From: Limonium bicolor | Lineage: Eukaryota > Streptophyta > Magnoliopsida > Caryophyllales > Plumbaginaceae | Direction: 5' to 3' | Assembly (NCBI GenBank): GCA_023374045.1 | Contig: CM041776.1 | Coordinates: 278,730,039-278,794,038 of the forward strand | Length of the DNA stretch: 64,000 nt | In this document: positions 11,341-23,971 of the stretch, in pieces | Numbering within the stretch: the stretch's first letter is position 1 | Layout of the letters: each line of letters opens with the position of its first letter | The notes under the pieces: generated by a model | Database searches by the model: none | The model's input: the letters and a program-made list of their open reading frames with translations, nothing else | Told to the model about the DNA's origin: nothing | Made by a program: the position numbers and the translations under genes

Positions 11341-14300
11341 CAATCCACTTCTAGTCTTTGATTTTCTGTTTTTTCAGCATATTTGGTTCACGCACGTACT
11401 ACCCCATCTCTTCATCACTGTTGATCTGGTGAAACGGTGCCTGGAACAACTTTGGAGGCGTCCTAAGGTAGAGCCGATCTCCATCGACTGATCATTGCCC
11501 CAACCATGACATGCCAGTTCTCAAGGTAAAGAGTATCATATTATTCGTGTTTTTGTTCTGTCTTTATTCCTATACATGAATCTTTTGAGAAGTCCCCCGG
11601 ATTAATTTATCATCATACTTGTTGTGTCCTATTCTCTTGTGTTATACGTGTTCTTCCTCTGTTTGAGGGGTTATCTTCTCAGACTTGTTAATTTTGCTTC
11701 TGGCCTTTCGAACGAACTGTTCAGGTACACTTAGCTCAATCCGCGAAAGTGTGCTCTATTTTTTGGTTTGAGGAGACAATAGGTTCTGTCCAGGGTTATC
11801 CCATTTGAGAGATTCTCATGTTGTTTCATGCTCATGTGCGAGACTGACCTAATCTCGTTAATTATCATGGTTAATGTTGGTTTAAGGTTGCAGAGTTATG
11901 TGTTGGAGCGTTAAATCAACTTACCATTTGTCAATTGCATTTTTACTGCAGCCATTTATGGCCTATTTCTTTACCTGTTAACTGCCATCGATTTGGACAA
12001 AGCCTATGTTGCTATCTCCCTGTCTAGTATGATCGAGATTGTAGATTTGTCTGGAACCGTATGTATCTAAAGACTTTCGGTATGTTCGAGCTAAAGCAAC
12101 CTGCTCCCTAATATTACCTATTGATTATTGAAGCTTTTGGATTTGAACTTGCGTACTGGTTGACACATTTAGAGATTGTTGGTTCCATTTTGTGGCGGGG
12201 GCTTCACATTCCTTTGCCCATTTATACTAACCGTTTAAATTCGATGCGCTTCTCATACCATGGGTTTCATGTTATAATAGAGGTACTGATATGAGGATGA
12301 ATTGTGTACACTACTTGGAGACAAATCGTCCGACTGATGCTACAGACTGTGAGATGGGTCCCTTATGGGTTTCCAAATTTTGTCGGTTTGCACATCCTTT
12401 GACTTTGGGATTTATCTTGCCGATTTATGTGTGTTGGTATATACTGTGAATTATTTTGTTTCTGATCATATTTTTAACGGACGGTATTCCCTTTCCGTCT
12501 GTTTGGGATTTGAGGTCCACATCGTAATATGAAAGGATTTTGTCAATGTGGATCCCAATAATTAAGTTTGGCCCTGCTGATCATAGACTCATGGGTGTAA
12601 TTGGTGTTTTTGACACTGTGATTTCATTTTGTCCTACGCGCTGCTGTTAATTCTATTCCTTCTGCACGATTTGATTTTATGTTTGATCGATTGGACTTTG
12701 TTTGTCTAAACGTTTTCCCATTGCCATTCGGATTTTGTTTTGGATTGAGCTGGTTCGTTTTGTTTCATTCAAACCCAATTTGATGGCTAACACAAGTACC
12801 CCTAGTTATTATCCTCTAGGACCCGTTCACTGACAGAAAAGTTTTGGATGTATTATCGCTCCACACCTAACGAATCTCTCATTCATTTCGTGGGGCAATA
12901 ATCTCCTATAACTTCATAAAATACTTTAACCACCATTATATGTATATAAGAACAAAAACTTCAAAAAACAAGCCCTTAAGGCTATTTTAGGAGGGCTAAG
13001 GATGTGAAACTGCCCCATGCCTAGCGGGTCTTTCATTCGCTTTATGTGGGTGGAATCCTCCTTTGCCTTCAACACACCCATAATCAAGAGTTAATAAATC
13101 AATAAATTGATCCATCTCACTTGTTAATATCTCATAAATCAAGTCCAAAAATCAATAAGCCCCATCTTTGGTCCATTTCTGAAAAGCCCTAATTGTTTCA
13201 AATAAAGAAGCCCAATGCTTAGATCAGGCCCAAAAACCATGTCAAGCCCAACATTCAAAAGGCCCAACTCAACTCAAATTCCAATTGGCCCAAACAAGCC
13301 CCAATTCAGCCCAGAAACTCAAACAAGGCCCATTTCGGCCCAGAACCCAAATTTGACTTGGCCTAACTTTGACCCGGCCCGTTTTCAATCCCAACCTAAA
13401 TTCAATTCAAACCCAATTCATTCAATTCAATTTAAACCCAATTCATTCAGCCCAAACCCAATTCCATTCAATTCATCCAATTCAAACTCAACTTGTAAAT
13501 CTCATTTAAAACTCCAAAAATCCAAAAAACTGTTTTTTCAAATTTCAAACATTCATCTCATTCAAATTTCATCAAGTTTTCTCAAATTTCAAAGAAACTA
13601 TTTTGTGGAATTTTAAAGGAAAAACTCTTCTCACATCACAGAAAACTCTTCACAAAACGCAGAAAGTTCTTCTCACATATACAGAAGTTTTCTCCTAAAA
13701 ACATTTCTCAAAATCAGTGTTTCTTCATCAAGATTTCCGAATAACTTTTCAAACTCAAAACTAAACCGTTTTCAGGGAACATAGGATATCTAACACTTTC
13801 AAAGAACGTTTATGCCTGGTTAGACTTCACTTGTCTCCCTTTCCAAAGAAAAATCCGAGGTCGGGCACTGGGGTCGTAGCCTCCCTTGTTGCAGTCTGGA
13901 TCTCTTTAGGCGGGGCACTAGGGTGACAAACCTCCCCTAATTGCAGCCTAGATTTTTACAAGGCGGGGTGCTAAGGAATTAACGACCTTCCTAGTCGCAG
14001 CCGGGATTTTAGAATCGTCTAACTCTCTTCCACTTGATCTCAGTATTTTCGGCATTTAATGTTTTAAACCCGGGAGTTAGTGATGTTATTAGGAGTTGAC
14101 CGAGAACATCTCACTCATGGTGTTTCTCTCTAAATCCTATTTTTCGACATAAATTCATTGCCCCATCTTTCGAGCCTCGACACTTACCATTAATTAAGTG
14201 TCGTGTTCGAGGGGGTACATAGGGTAATCCCTCGGGATTGTCCGCCCTCTTACAACAAAAAAATGATTTTTCGGTTAAAAAAAACTTTAAGAAAGATGAT

Positions 14301-14728
14301 TTTGACAATCATTCCTCCAAAAAATTCCATCCTTCATCATCTCACTCTAAAATTGAAATATCCCAAAACCTCAACCCTTTCGGAATCCCAAATCCGAAAA
14401 ACCCGGGATCTTTACCCAAACTTCAATTGCCTCACACACTCAAATCATCTTCAAAACTATAAATCGCCTCAAACTCAAATCATCCTTAAAATTCCCACTC
14501 AAACTTCTTGAAGTCTCACAGGCCCGAGCGCCCCACAGACTCAAACACCTCAATCTCTTCACCATTTTAAAATTCAATCGTCTCACAGACCCGAGCGTCT
14601 CATAGACCTTGACATCTCATTCCTCCCACTACATGAACATCCCAAATGTCTCATAGACCCGAGCGTCTCACAGACTAACCTCTCAAACACCCTTAAAACC
14701 CCAAAATCTTCAACACCCCAAAACCCTG

Positions 14729-14793
14729 AACTACGTAAGGCCTGATCTCAACAAGGGGTTGAGTACGTAGGCAGCCCATCTAGGGTGCGACCC
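14729..14793 (+). promoter_or_regulatory. Hairpin plus TACGTAGGCAGCCC motif in 3' LTR
   Basis: The 3' LTR counterpart of the block at 2146-2210; hairpin at 14747-14763 (CTCAAC / GTTGAG), then TACGTAGGCAGCCC. Confidence 0.6.
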
Positions 14794-15676
14794 CGTTCCA
14801 ATCAAAAAAACCTTTTTATCACTCTAAGATGTTCTTTATAACTCTCAAAGCGCTCAAGACTTCTTCAGGCTCCCACAAACTTCAAACAATTAGACTCTAT
14901 ATCTTTTATATTCACTCAATCCTGGGTTTTCCCAAACCTTCATTCTATACTCATCCGATTTCACCAATTCCCCTTCTTGGCGCTAGCTTGGTAGAAAAGC
15001 TCGTCTCATCTACTCTCTTTCTCTCTTGTTGCCCTAATAATATCCTTGGATTTTAAATGAATCTCTTTAACAAAGGTTTTGGAAGAAGGCAATCTCGACA
15101 ATTGGAGACCGAGGTTTCCTCGGGCACCAATCCGAAGTCGTGGTCGTTGCCACTTCTAAGGGGTGTAACCCAGTGCGAACCCACACAGATTCTCTGATAT
15201 GACCACATAAGTCCTATCCATAGGTAACAAATTCAGAGTCAACCAACGGTTCTTAGAACCCTCATTCCCTTCCTTCCTAGTATCTTAGGTCAAACTAGGT
15301 GGCGACTCTAGTCAATTCCACCCTTAGGGCATAAATCTGCGTGGAGCCCATCGAGAGCAGGTGTAGTGCACATTTGCACTCCCCTCTATGCTTTCTGGGA
15401 AAGACGGATGATTTTGTAGGTATTTGAGGGATGTCAAGAATAACGGGTTTTCACCCTCAATAAAATGGCATTTTCTAGGATCTCAACTTTTCAGTCATAT
15501 CACATTTAGATAGACCCCCCCCCCCTCATACCGAAAAATCACCCTCCACAGCCGCGAGCATGTTCGATCCTTATTCGCCAGTGTGGGTTGCAGAATACAC
15601 GAAGAGAAATATATAAGAGAATAAAGAGAGCCTTAATTTGGCCCAAAAATTAAAATTCCCACTTAGACTATATATT

Positions 15677-15741
15677 CACTCAGGCGTGTAATATAAATGA
15701 CGGTTGCCCAATAAACCGTGGTTTATAAGTAAACTATATAC
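15677..15741 (+). mobile_element. CACTA transposon subterminal fragment, left of the Athila insertion
   Basis: CGTGTAATATAAATGACGGTTG and ACCGTGGTTTATAAGTAAACTATATAC-like text repeat, almost exactly, units found right of the Athila element at 26376-26560. The Athila TSD TATAC (15737-15741) is the last part. Bases 15551-15676 between here and the TAT-like element hold no recognised feature and may be more of the same CACTA element. Confidence 0.7.
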
Positions 15742-17323
15742 TGATAAGCCGTAGACTTATCATGTTTTATAAGCTAGATTTGTAGTGTTATTAGTTAAAA
15801 TAAAGTTAGAATAGTTAGTTTTTGCATTAATTTATATAAGAAGTCATTTTATATGTTCAGACTAATGCCTTTGGTGTTTTTTATGCAGGGAGCAAGTTTT
15901 TCATTAAAAACCGAACCTTGCCGGATATGAAGCCGGATCTCTCATGCACGGCTCAAGTACACAGCAGAAATGGGACGTCGCCGGACGTGGTGTCGGGTAT
16001 GTTATATCCGGCATAAGTAAAAGATGCGCCTGTCTACCAAGAGATGTCGGTTATTTATCGTTATCCAAACATTTGATGCCGGGTATGATGCCGGATGGAA
16101 TATGTCCGGCATAAGTGACTTTTCGCGCCAGAGCGGTTTCGACCGTTACATCAGAAGCACGTGTTTAATCCCGATGTCGGATGATTTAGACCCGGCATGA
16201 GACCCGGCATCCGAGGAATTTTTGTCTATAAAAGGCGCAAGAGGCTGAGCATTTTGGGATGTTCATTCCACCATATTTCCACACACTTACTCCACAGATT
16301 AGACGTACTTTCGACTGAAGAACTGCTGCGCAACCATTCAAGAGAAGAAGAAGAAGATTTGAAAGAAGATTTAGAGGGTGAAGGCCATGTCAAAACTCTC
16401 CCTTCTTCTTGTATTTCCTTCTTCAATTCATGGGTGATTGAGTAGTAGTTCCTTCTGTTCTTGGTTGGGATGAAACTCTCTTTGTAAGACAATATGATCT
16501 TCTAAATATAATTTTCAAGTTTATTAAGAGTAAGGTTCTTAATGAAGGAGAATTGGTTGATCTCTTTTTCTCTTCATGCAATTTGTACTTGTGGAGGATT
16601 AATCCCAAGTAGAATAGGTTAGACTCTCTTAATGATCTTCCTACTTCCTTCTTGTGAATTAAGAGTTAGTAGTAAGAGTGAAAATTAACCCATATTTCCC
16701 ATTACTTTGTTCATTTCGTGGCATGATATATGCCCGGATTGTTAATAGGTAGTGAGTCTTCTGTTTTCTTCTCGGAAGCTGGAAAAAGAATATGCATTAT
16801 GACTATGCCGGATGCACTGCCGGGTGGCCAATGTCCGGCATATTCAATGTCTTTGAATATGCCGTGCAAGTGGTATCCGGCAGGACACCCGGCGTGTTCA
16901 GTTGTTGGTTAATTCGAAGGCTTGTGTTTATGTTTCGAGTTCATGTTGATGCTTAGATGGTTTTACTCCCTTAATCAAGAATAAATTCATTGTAGATACC
17001 ACTTAGTTTTGTTAGTTTTATTAGAATTAGACAAATCTATCATTTTCCCCCCCTTTACTTAGTAATTACCAAGGCTAGGACTAATTTTCTATACAAGTCC
17101 CTAGGGTTCGACTTGCTTGGTCTTAATTTGCTTCCCTGCTACTTTTGACCGGGTTTTGGTTTGCTACCCGTATAGATTGAGTAGGTTTTCCTTTATATTC
17201 ATGTACTGCCGTGCTTGGTGCCGGGTAAGTTACACCCGGCACATTCTTGATTTCTTCCCCATGTTTCTGTTTAAGTTCTGTATATAAATGTGTATATATT
17301 ACCTACTAAAATCTTTGTTAGCA
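15742..17323 (+). repeat. Athila 5' LTR (1582 bp)
   Basis: TGATAAGCCG start, TTAGCA end. U3 (15742 to about 16240) carries about nine GCCGG/CCGGC words in 290 bp; the TATA box is at 16226. Further copies sit at 16805-16890 and 17217-17242, the last being a perfect 9-bp stem (GTGCCGGGT / ACCCGGCAC). Short open frames at 16197-16445 and 16730-16912 are not considered genes. Confidence 0.95.
16226..16235 (+). promoter_or_regulatory. TATA box of Athila 5' LTR
   Basis: CTATAAAAGG about 485 bp into the LTR, right after the U3 palindrome cluster. The identical box in the 3' LTR is at 25287-25296. Confidence 0.7.
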
Positions 17324-17326
17324 AAA

Positions 17327-17344
17327 TGGCGCCGTTGCCGGGGA
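17327..17344 (+). other. Athila primer binding site (tRNA-Asp type)
   Basis: TGGCGCCGTTGCCGGGGA three bases after the LTR end; this is the usual Athila PBS, complementary to the 3' end of tRNA-Asp. Confidence 0.88.
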
Positions 17345-18246
17345 CTTGGAATTAGTCCAAGTCCTTAACCTGGTAATTGCCATATTATTCTTTCATTTGT
17401 TGATTCCTTTTATTTCGTCTCTTATTAATTGCTGAATACGCCGGATAAATAGTCGGATGTATAACACCCGGCAGTATCTGAGGAAGTCTATGCCGGATAT
17501 TATACACCCGGCAATGAACCCGGCACATTCCACAAATTTTATAAGTTATTACTTACATTTTCGTTCTTTTCACTGCCGTGTATAATGCCGGTTTTCCATC
17601 ATCCGGCGCAATCGGAGGAAGTCCGATGCCGGTTATGTTTGACCCGGCACGACACACGGCTACTGAAACTTTTTTTTTCTCTTTCTCTTATTATTTTCAT
17701 ATTTATGATATTCCTTTCTCTTATGATGTTCTCACCCTTTGTCCAAACCTTGTACTCAGGATGTCTAATAACATATGGGTGGCAAAGTTTCAAAGTGAGG
17801 AATCTGATCTCTTCCATTTTCTGCCATATGTGGTTAATGAACTCTACCCCCGCACAGGGTAGAAAATCTTTATCAAGAGGAAGAAGATAAGGCCCGCCCT
17901 TGCCTATCACCGCCTTAGGACTACTGCTCGCATGAGTGTGATGCCCGTGGATGAACTTAGGCGAAGATACCCTAATATGGGTATCTTCACTAATAGGATT
18001 CACCAAAGGCCCCCCTCATATGCGATATTCACTAGTAGAATTAGGCGTACTAGGTTTAGGGTTATCTACTAGTCTTATACTTTAGTATCTTTTATATATT
18101 ATGTACTCTCTAGTATTTTATATGTTTTAGCATGTGTACTATGTAATGAACAATATATCTATCTAATAATAATACTATTTACATGTTTATCATCTAAATC
18201 ACATTTCTCCTTATTTTCTTTTAGGTACATTCATTTTCTAACGTGA
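17345..18246 (+). other. Athila 5' untranslated leader
   Basis: About 900 bp before gag without a convincing gene. It continues the GCCGG/CCGGC pattern of the LTR, with about nine more words at 17430-17655, many arranged as inverted pairs. A small frame at 17578-17862 and its overlaps are judged non-coding. Confidence 0.7.
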
Positions 18247-19665
18247 ATGCCACTTACAAGATCACATAGTCTCCCTGGATCCCTCCTTGATTACAATCCA
18301 GAAATAGAAAAGACATTCCATCACCTACGAAGGCAGCACAGAAATCACCATACCATGGCTGACATACCGGCGACCGTCAGGAACATTAACCGACCTTCCA
18401 ACCAAGGTCAACAACCTGCCATAAACCTTCCCGCTCTTTCCCAAGCAGATTATGAGGAATGGCAGAAATTAAAACCTTACCATCAAATCCGTTGTGTGAA
18501 AGAGTTAGGAATGTTCGATGGAACTAATCCTGATGAAGCCTTACTCCACATTACAAAGTTCCTCCAGCACGTAAATAGCCTTACTTCCAAAGATACGGTT
18601 CTCGAATACGCTAGACTTTCCCTATTTCCTCATAGCCTCACAGGGAAGGCAAGTAAGTGGTACCATAGCATAACCCCACAAACTATTCACACATGGGATG
18701 ACATGGCCACTAAATTCCATGACAAATTCTTACCCCCAAGCCGAACCTTAGAGATGATTGCTGAAATTTATAACTTCAGGCAACCAGGCTCAGAGAACAT
18801 CGGCGAAACGTGGGATAGATTCAAAGGTTTGCTTCTGACTTGCCCCCACCATGGTCTCACCAAGGAACAACTCTCCCAATTATTCTATAAAGGATTGGTG
18901 AACCAATGTAAGACCATGGTACTTTCATCCCTTGGTGCTGATATCCTGAAGAAACCCGGAGAGCAGTTCCTTAATGGAATTGAATCCCTTTGTGAAGAAA
19001 TAAGGGATTGGGCTACCGGTGGTTCCAGAGGCAGCACCCCAGGTCTTACCAAGTAGGAGGAAGCGACAGCAAATCGAGCAATTGTTGAAGAGTCATGAAC
19101 AATTAATGGAAAGTAACGCTCAGCAATCCACTAAAGTTAGTGCCTTGCAGAAAGTGGTGGAGCAATTGGCCATGAGTTCTCTTCCCCAGCATGCAAAAGT
19201 GGTAAATTCAAGACAACCTCAGGTATCGCACCCCTCTGTGTTTCCTTTACCTTCTGATGTGTTTTGTACACAGTGTGGAGGACCACACGATTTCGAACAG
19301 TGCCCTGAGTTGCAGGAATTAAAAGCATCTGAGGAAGTGAATTATGTCAACAACAACCAAGGATTCAGACAACCTTGGCAGAGAAATATTCAAACTTCTC
19401 CAAACTCCCAGAACCAACCAGGATTTCAGGAAATCCAAGACAATTCCAGCAACCAACATATGGTGGTAGACCACCCCAACATCACAATCATGAAGCCGAG
19501 ATGGCCGAGATGCGTGATTTAATGAAGGCTTTGATGAACAAGTCACGAGATACACAGGAAGACATCTCAGCCCTTAGAAAAGATCAGAAGTCACTACACT
19601 CTCAGATCCAGCAAATGCTTACACAGCAGAGGCCATCCGGCCAATTACCTTCACAACTCAAATAA
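18247..19665 (+). pseudogene. gag: Athila gag, frame-broken
   Basis: Gag packages the element RNA into cytoplasmic virus-like particles. The first segment (18247-19056, 269 codons) holds the retrotransposon gag domain with LFPHSLTGKASKWY and CPHHGLTKEQL blocks typical of Athila. The frame then shifts to 19019-19522, which carries a CCHC-like knuckle (CTQCGGPHDFEQCP), and shifts again to 19375-19665, a coiled-coil-rich tail. Two frame changes mean no full Gag could be made from this copy. Start chosen at the first ATG after the leader. Confidence 0.88.
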
Positions 19666-20004
19666 ACCCAAGGGAGCACGCAAAATCAGTTAAGTAACGA
19701 TTTAAGCGCGGTCACTCTCAGAAGCGGAAGAGAGGTTGGTAAGGATCAAAGAAAGAAAAAGAAAAGCAAATTGATCCTATTGACTTGGAGGAAATCTCCA
19801 CAGAGGTACAATCTCAGGAGACACAGGCTCCTGTCCCTTTTCTCCCTCTTCTACTTCTACTCCTCCAATAAAAATCAAATTTCTACTGAAAAACTGCCAT
19901 TTCCCAATAGGCTTAAGAAAAAGCATTTAGATGAGCAGTTTAAAATTTTTGGGTATCTTTAAGCGTTTAACTATTGATATCCCTCTGATTGATGCATTAA
20001 GCAA

Positions 20005-23000
20005 ATGCCCACTTATGCCAAGTTCCTGAAGGAATTAATCAACAATAAAAGACAGATGGAGGACGTTGAGATGATCAGTTTGACCGAGGAGTGCTCCGCA
20101 GCATTGCTACGAGCCCTACCGCCCAAACAGAAAGACCCCGGACTACTTGTACCATGCTACATCGGAGATATTGATTGCGGCCATGGTCTATGTGACCTTG
20201 GGGCCAGCATCAATATCATGCCATACTCAATTTTCACCAGGATTCATGGCAGTCAATTAAAGCCAGTTTCCTTTTCCCTACAATTGGCTGATAGATCCTC
20301 AATAAAGCCGATGGGAATGGTGGAAAATTTGGTAGTTGGAGTCGACAATTTCATCTTTCCCGCCGACTTCGTGGTTCTAGACATTGATGATACCGAAGTC
20401 CCCCTAATCCTTGGAAGACCCTTCCTAAGTACCGCACGCGCGATCATTGACGTCCAGGAGGGCAAAGTCATCTTCCGAGTTGGGGACGAAAAGATCGAGT
20501 TCGATATGGCAAAAATGGTAAGAAAAAGTGTAAATGCTCATACTGTTTGCTGTGTCGGTCTTTTGGCAGATAATGGTGAGAGTGAATTCCAAGATGATGA
20601 AGAAACATTCTCCATCCCCTCAATCGAAGCACACGAATTAGAGGCATTGGAGCAAATCTTGGTTTCATCGATCGAAGAGTCTCCCACAAGGGAAATCAAG
20701 GTGGTTATTGACCAACTCAATGGTGGTAAGCGAAAAAGTGCCAATGGATGTCAACCGCCATTAGAGAGCTTAGAACGCTCACCATTTAAAGCCATCCCAT
20801 CAATCGAACAACCTCCCGAGGTAGATCTTAAAGCACTTCCATCCCATCTCAAATACGCCTTCCTAGCAGGTAACAATGCTCTTCCTGTTATCATCTCCTC
20901 ACTTCTAACTGCTGAACAAGAAACTAAATTGTTAGGAGTCTTAGGAGATCATAAGAGAGCGATAGGTTGGTGTCTAGCTGATTTAAAGGGCATTGATCCT
21001 AGTTTTTGCACTCATCGTATATTTATGGAGGAGCACCATAAATCGATTAGGCAAAATCAGAGGCGATTAAACCCAAATTTGAAAGAAGTTGTGAAAAAGG
21101 AGGTTTTGAAATTGTTAGATGCAGGTATCATCTATCCAATTTCCGACAGCCCTTGGGTGAGTCCTGTCCAAGTGGTTCCCAAAAAGGGAGGCATAGTGGC
21201 CGTCCCTAATGAAAAAGGAGAATTAATCCCTCAGAGACAAACAACTGGCTGGAGAATGTGCATTGATTATAGAAGATTAAATGCAGCCACTAGGAAGGAT
21301 TATTTTCCTTTACCATTTATAGATCAAATGTTAGAAAGATTGGCAGGTCAGGAATTTTATTGTTTCCTAGATGGATACTCAGGCTATTTCCAAATTCCAA
21401 TTGCACCAGAGGATCAGGAAAAGACCACCTTTACCTGTCCTTATGGTACCTTTGCTTATAATCGTATGCCATTTGGACTTTGCAATGCTCCTGCCACTTT
21501 CCAACGTTGTATGCAAGCAATATTTTCTGATTTCATAGAAAAAAGTATAGAAGTATTCATGGATGATTTTAGCGTATATGGTTCCACTTTTGACGATTGC
21601 TTGCAGCAGCTGGATTTGATTTTAGACAGGTGTGAAGATACAAATTTAGTCTTGAATTGGGAAAAATGCCACTTCATGGTGAAGGAGGGCATAGTGTTGG
21701 GACACAAGTGTCAAAAGCTGGTATTGAAGTAGACCGGGCCAAGGTCGAAATCATCGAGAAACTCCCACCTCCTACCACCGTCAAAGAGGTTCGAGCATTC
21801 TTAGGCCACGCCGGGTTCTACCGTCGGTTCATTTCGGACTTCTCCAAGATTGCCAAACCCTTAAGTGACTTACTAGGGAAGGATACAAAGTTTGAATTCA
21901 CTACGGAATGCTTGGAAGCATTTGAAGTCATCAAGGAGAAGTTAATTTCAGCCCCTGTAGTCGTCTCCCCCGATTGGTCTCTTCCCTTCGAGATCATGTG
22001 CGATGCAAGCGACTACGCTGTGGGGGCTGCATTATGTCAGAAAAAGGATAAGGTATTGCGAATAATCGTATGCAAGCAAGACCCTTGTTGATGCACAAAA
22101 AAATTACACAACTACAGAAAAGGAGCTTCTTGCAGTTGTCTTCGCCCTAGACAAATTTCGCTCTTACTTATGGGGGAGTGAAGTCATTGTGCATACGGAT
22201 CATTCTGCCCTGAAGTACCTCTTTACCAAAGCAGAAGCCAAGCCAAGATTATTGCGCTGGATCCTTCTACTCCAAGAATTTGATGTTTTGGTTGTTGACA
22301 AGAAGGGTTGTCTCAATGGTGTTGCTGATCACCTCTCCCGCATTGAACGACCATACGACGGGATCCCCATCAGAGAATATTTCCCAGACGAGACGGTGTT
22401 CAGTGTTCAGCAGCTTTCATGGATGGAATCTGCATCGAAAGATGATATTGCACATAATTTTACAGAACTAGTTGCATTGTGTGAAGCCTTACAGGAGCCA
22501 TGGTTTGCAGACATGGCCAATTACTTAGCCTCCGGAATCCTACCTCATGGTCTCTCTTCTCAGCAAAAGAAGAGATTTTTGTCTCAAGTAAAGCATTTCT
22601 TCTGGGATGATCCATACTTATTCAAAGTTTGTGCCGATGGGATCATCCGGAGATGCATTCCTGAAACAGAGGTCACTTCAGTTCTGCAGTTTTGTCACTC
22701 TAAGGAGGCCGGCGGACATCATGGGGCTACACGAACAGCAGCCAAGGTATTGGAATCAGGGCTCTATTGGCCAACCTTGCATAAAGATTCCCATCAGTTT
22801 GTTTCTCAATGTGATAGTTGTCAAAGAATGGGAAACATCTCCAGGCGTCATGAAATGCCGCTAACAAATATCCTGGAGGTCGAATTATTCGATGTGGGGC
22901 ATCGACTTCATGGGTCCCTTCCCCTCATCGCAGGGCCATCAATACATCTTAGTCGCCGTCGACTATGTTTCCAAATGGGTTGAAGCCATTCCATGCTCTT

Positions 23001-23733
23001 CTGCCGATGCCAAGACTGTTCTGAAATTCTTAAAGAAAAACATTTTCACCAGATTTGGCGTCCCGCGGCTATCATTTCTGACGGTGGTTCTCACTTTTGC
23101 AACCGTCAGTTTGATAACCTCTTAACGAAGTATGGAGTTCATCATAAGATTACGCTTCCCTACCATCCACAGGCTAATGGACAGACCGAAGTCTCCAACC
23201 GTGAATTGAAATGGATCTTACAGAAAACGGTCCGTTCATCTCGCAAGGATTGGTCCCCCAAACTCGATGATGCTTTATGGGCATATCGAACTGCCTTTAA
23301 AACTCCTATCGGGACCACACCATTCCGCCTTGTGTATGGAAAAGCTTGTCATTTGCCCGTAGAACTTGAGCATAAGGCCTACTGGGCTCTCAAAGCACTC
23401 AACTTTGACATGGAGAAAGCAGGAGTCAAAAGGAACTTCCAGTTATCTGAGCTTGAAGAATTACGCCACAACGCTTATGAGAATGCTCAGCTCTATAAAG
23501 AGCGTACTAAGAAGATTCATGACCAAGCTATTCTTCCACGCGATTTTCATGTGGGTGATCAAGTCCTCCTCTACAATTCTCGCCTTCGACTTTTTCCGGG
23601 AAAGTTGAAATCTCACTGGGCTGGACCTTTCACCATCACTTCCATGACTGAATATGGTGCTTTCGAACTCGAAAATTCTACGGGTAAGATTCAAAGTCAA
23701 CGGTTCCCGCTTGAAGAAGTATCTAAGCCCTGA
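20005..23733 (+). pseudogene. pol: Athila pol: protease, reverse transcriptase, RNase H, integrase, frame-broken
   Basis: Segment 20005-21732 (575 codons) has an aspartic protease with DLGAS and then the RT palm with MCIDYRRLN, FLDGYSGY, MPFGLCNAPATFQ and the catalytic FMDD block. The rest is spread over shifted frames: 21657-22091 (RT thumb and RNase H start), 22189-22983 (RNase H end with DHSALKYL, then the integrase HHCC zinc domain), 22892-23125 and 22993-23733 (integrase core with D, D and E residues in [14 protein letters not shown] and [10 protein letters not shown], then the C-terminal domain). At least four frame breaks. Product roles: polyprotein cleavage, cDNA synthesis and nuclear integration. 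Motif wording matches Athila rather than chromoviruses. Confidence 0.92.
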
Positions 23734-23929
23734 ATGTAAGATTCAACTCCGTGGCTCTATTTCAATGATTCCACCTCGAAGAAGTTGATGCCACTGCAAA
23801 CTACAAAATGCTGCTATGTTGCCAAAGGCCAAGTGTAGGGCCTTTCCATCCCCACGTACACCTTCCAGGGAAGTTGTGTTCTTTCCTTGCTATTAATTTT
23901 ATTTTTTCATTATTTCTTTACTTCTTATT

Positions 23930-23971
23930 AACACTGGGGACAGTGTTCCTGCCTAGTGTAGGGCAGGGGGA
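23930..23971 (+). promoter_or_regulatory. GGGA-loop hairpin followed by PPT-like block
   Basis: AACACTG, loop GGGA, CAGTGTT form a perfect 7-bp stem with a GNRA-type loop. TAGTGTAGGGCAGGGGG follows a few bases later and resembles the true PPT (TAAGTGTAGGGCC) at 24797-24809. The minus-strand element has the matching structure at 57756-57791. Confidence 0.65.

Larger units (their letters stand above)
1..15550 (+). mobile_element. Giant non-autonomous TAT/Ogre-like LTR retrotransposon (5' end outside window)
   Basis: Bases 1-2974 and 12576-15550 are near-identical direct repeats and form the right part of two long terminal repeats. The 3' LTR begins at 9883 with TGTAGACACC after a purine-rich tract and ends in CA at 15550, giving 5668 bp; the 5' LTR is cut off by the window. 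A tRNA-Arg-like primer binding site follows the 5' LTR. LTRs this long, this PBS, the TACGTAGGCAGC motif and tandem repeats ahead of the 3' LTR are typical of the TAT/Ogre branch of Ty3/gypsy. The internal region (2975-9882) shows no gag, protease, RT or integrase, so it resembles a LARD that would need proteins from an autonomous relative. The 5' target-site copy lies outside the window, so the TSD cannot be checked. Confidence 0.85.
9883..15550 (+). repeat. 3' LTR of TAT-like element, 5668 bp
   Basis: Starts TGTAGACACC and ends CCTCCACA. The right half (12576-15550) repeats window bases 1-2974; the left half (9883-12575) has its partner outside the window. It carries a TATA-like box at 10703, a repeated leader-like module at about 10970-11340, the hairpin motif at 14729 and a poly(C) run near the end. 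No supported gene lies inside it. Confidence 0.85.

Noticed and set aside
11509..11535. First-exon-like ATG followed by CAAGGTAAAG in the LTR
   Set aside because: Only a few codons and one donor-like site; no downstream exon recognised, so a captured gene is not supported.
16197..16445. 82-codon frame in the Athila LTR with a counterpart at 25319-25504
   Set aside because: Lies across the TATA-to-leader part of the LTR; it is repeated only with the LTR and differs by frame between the copies.
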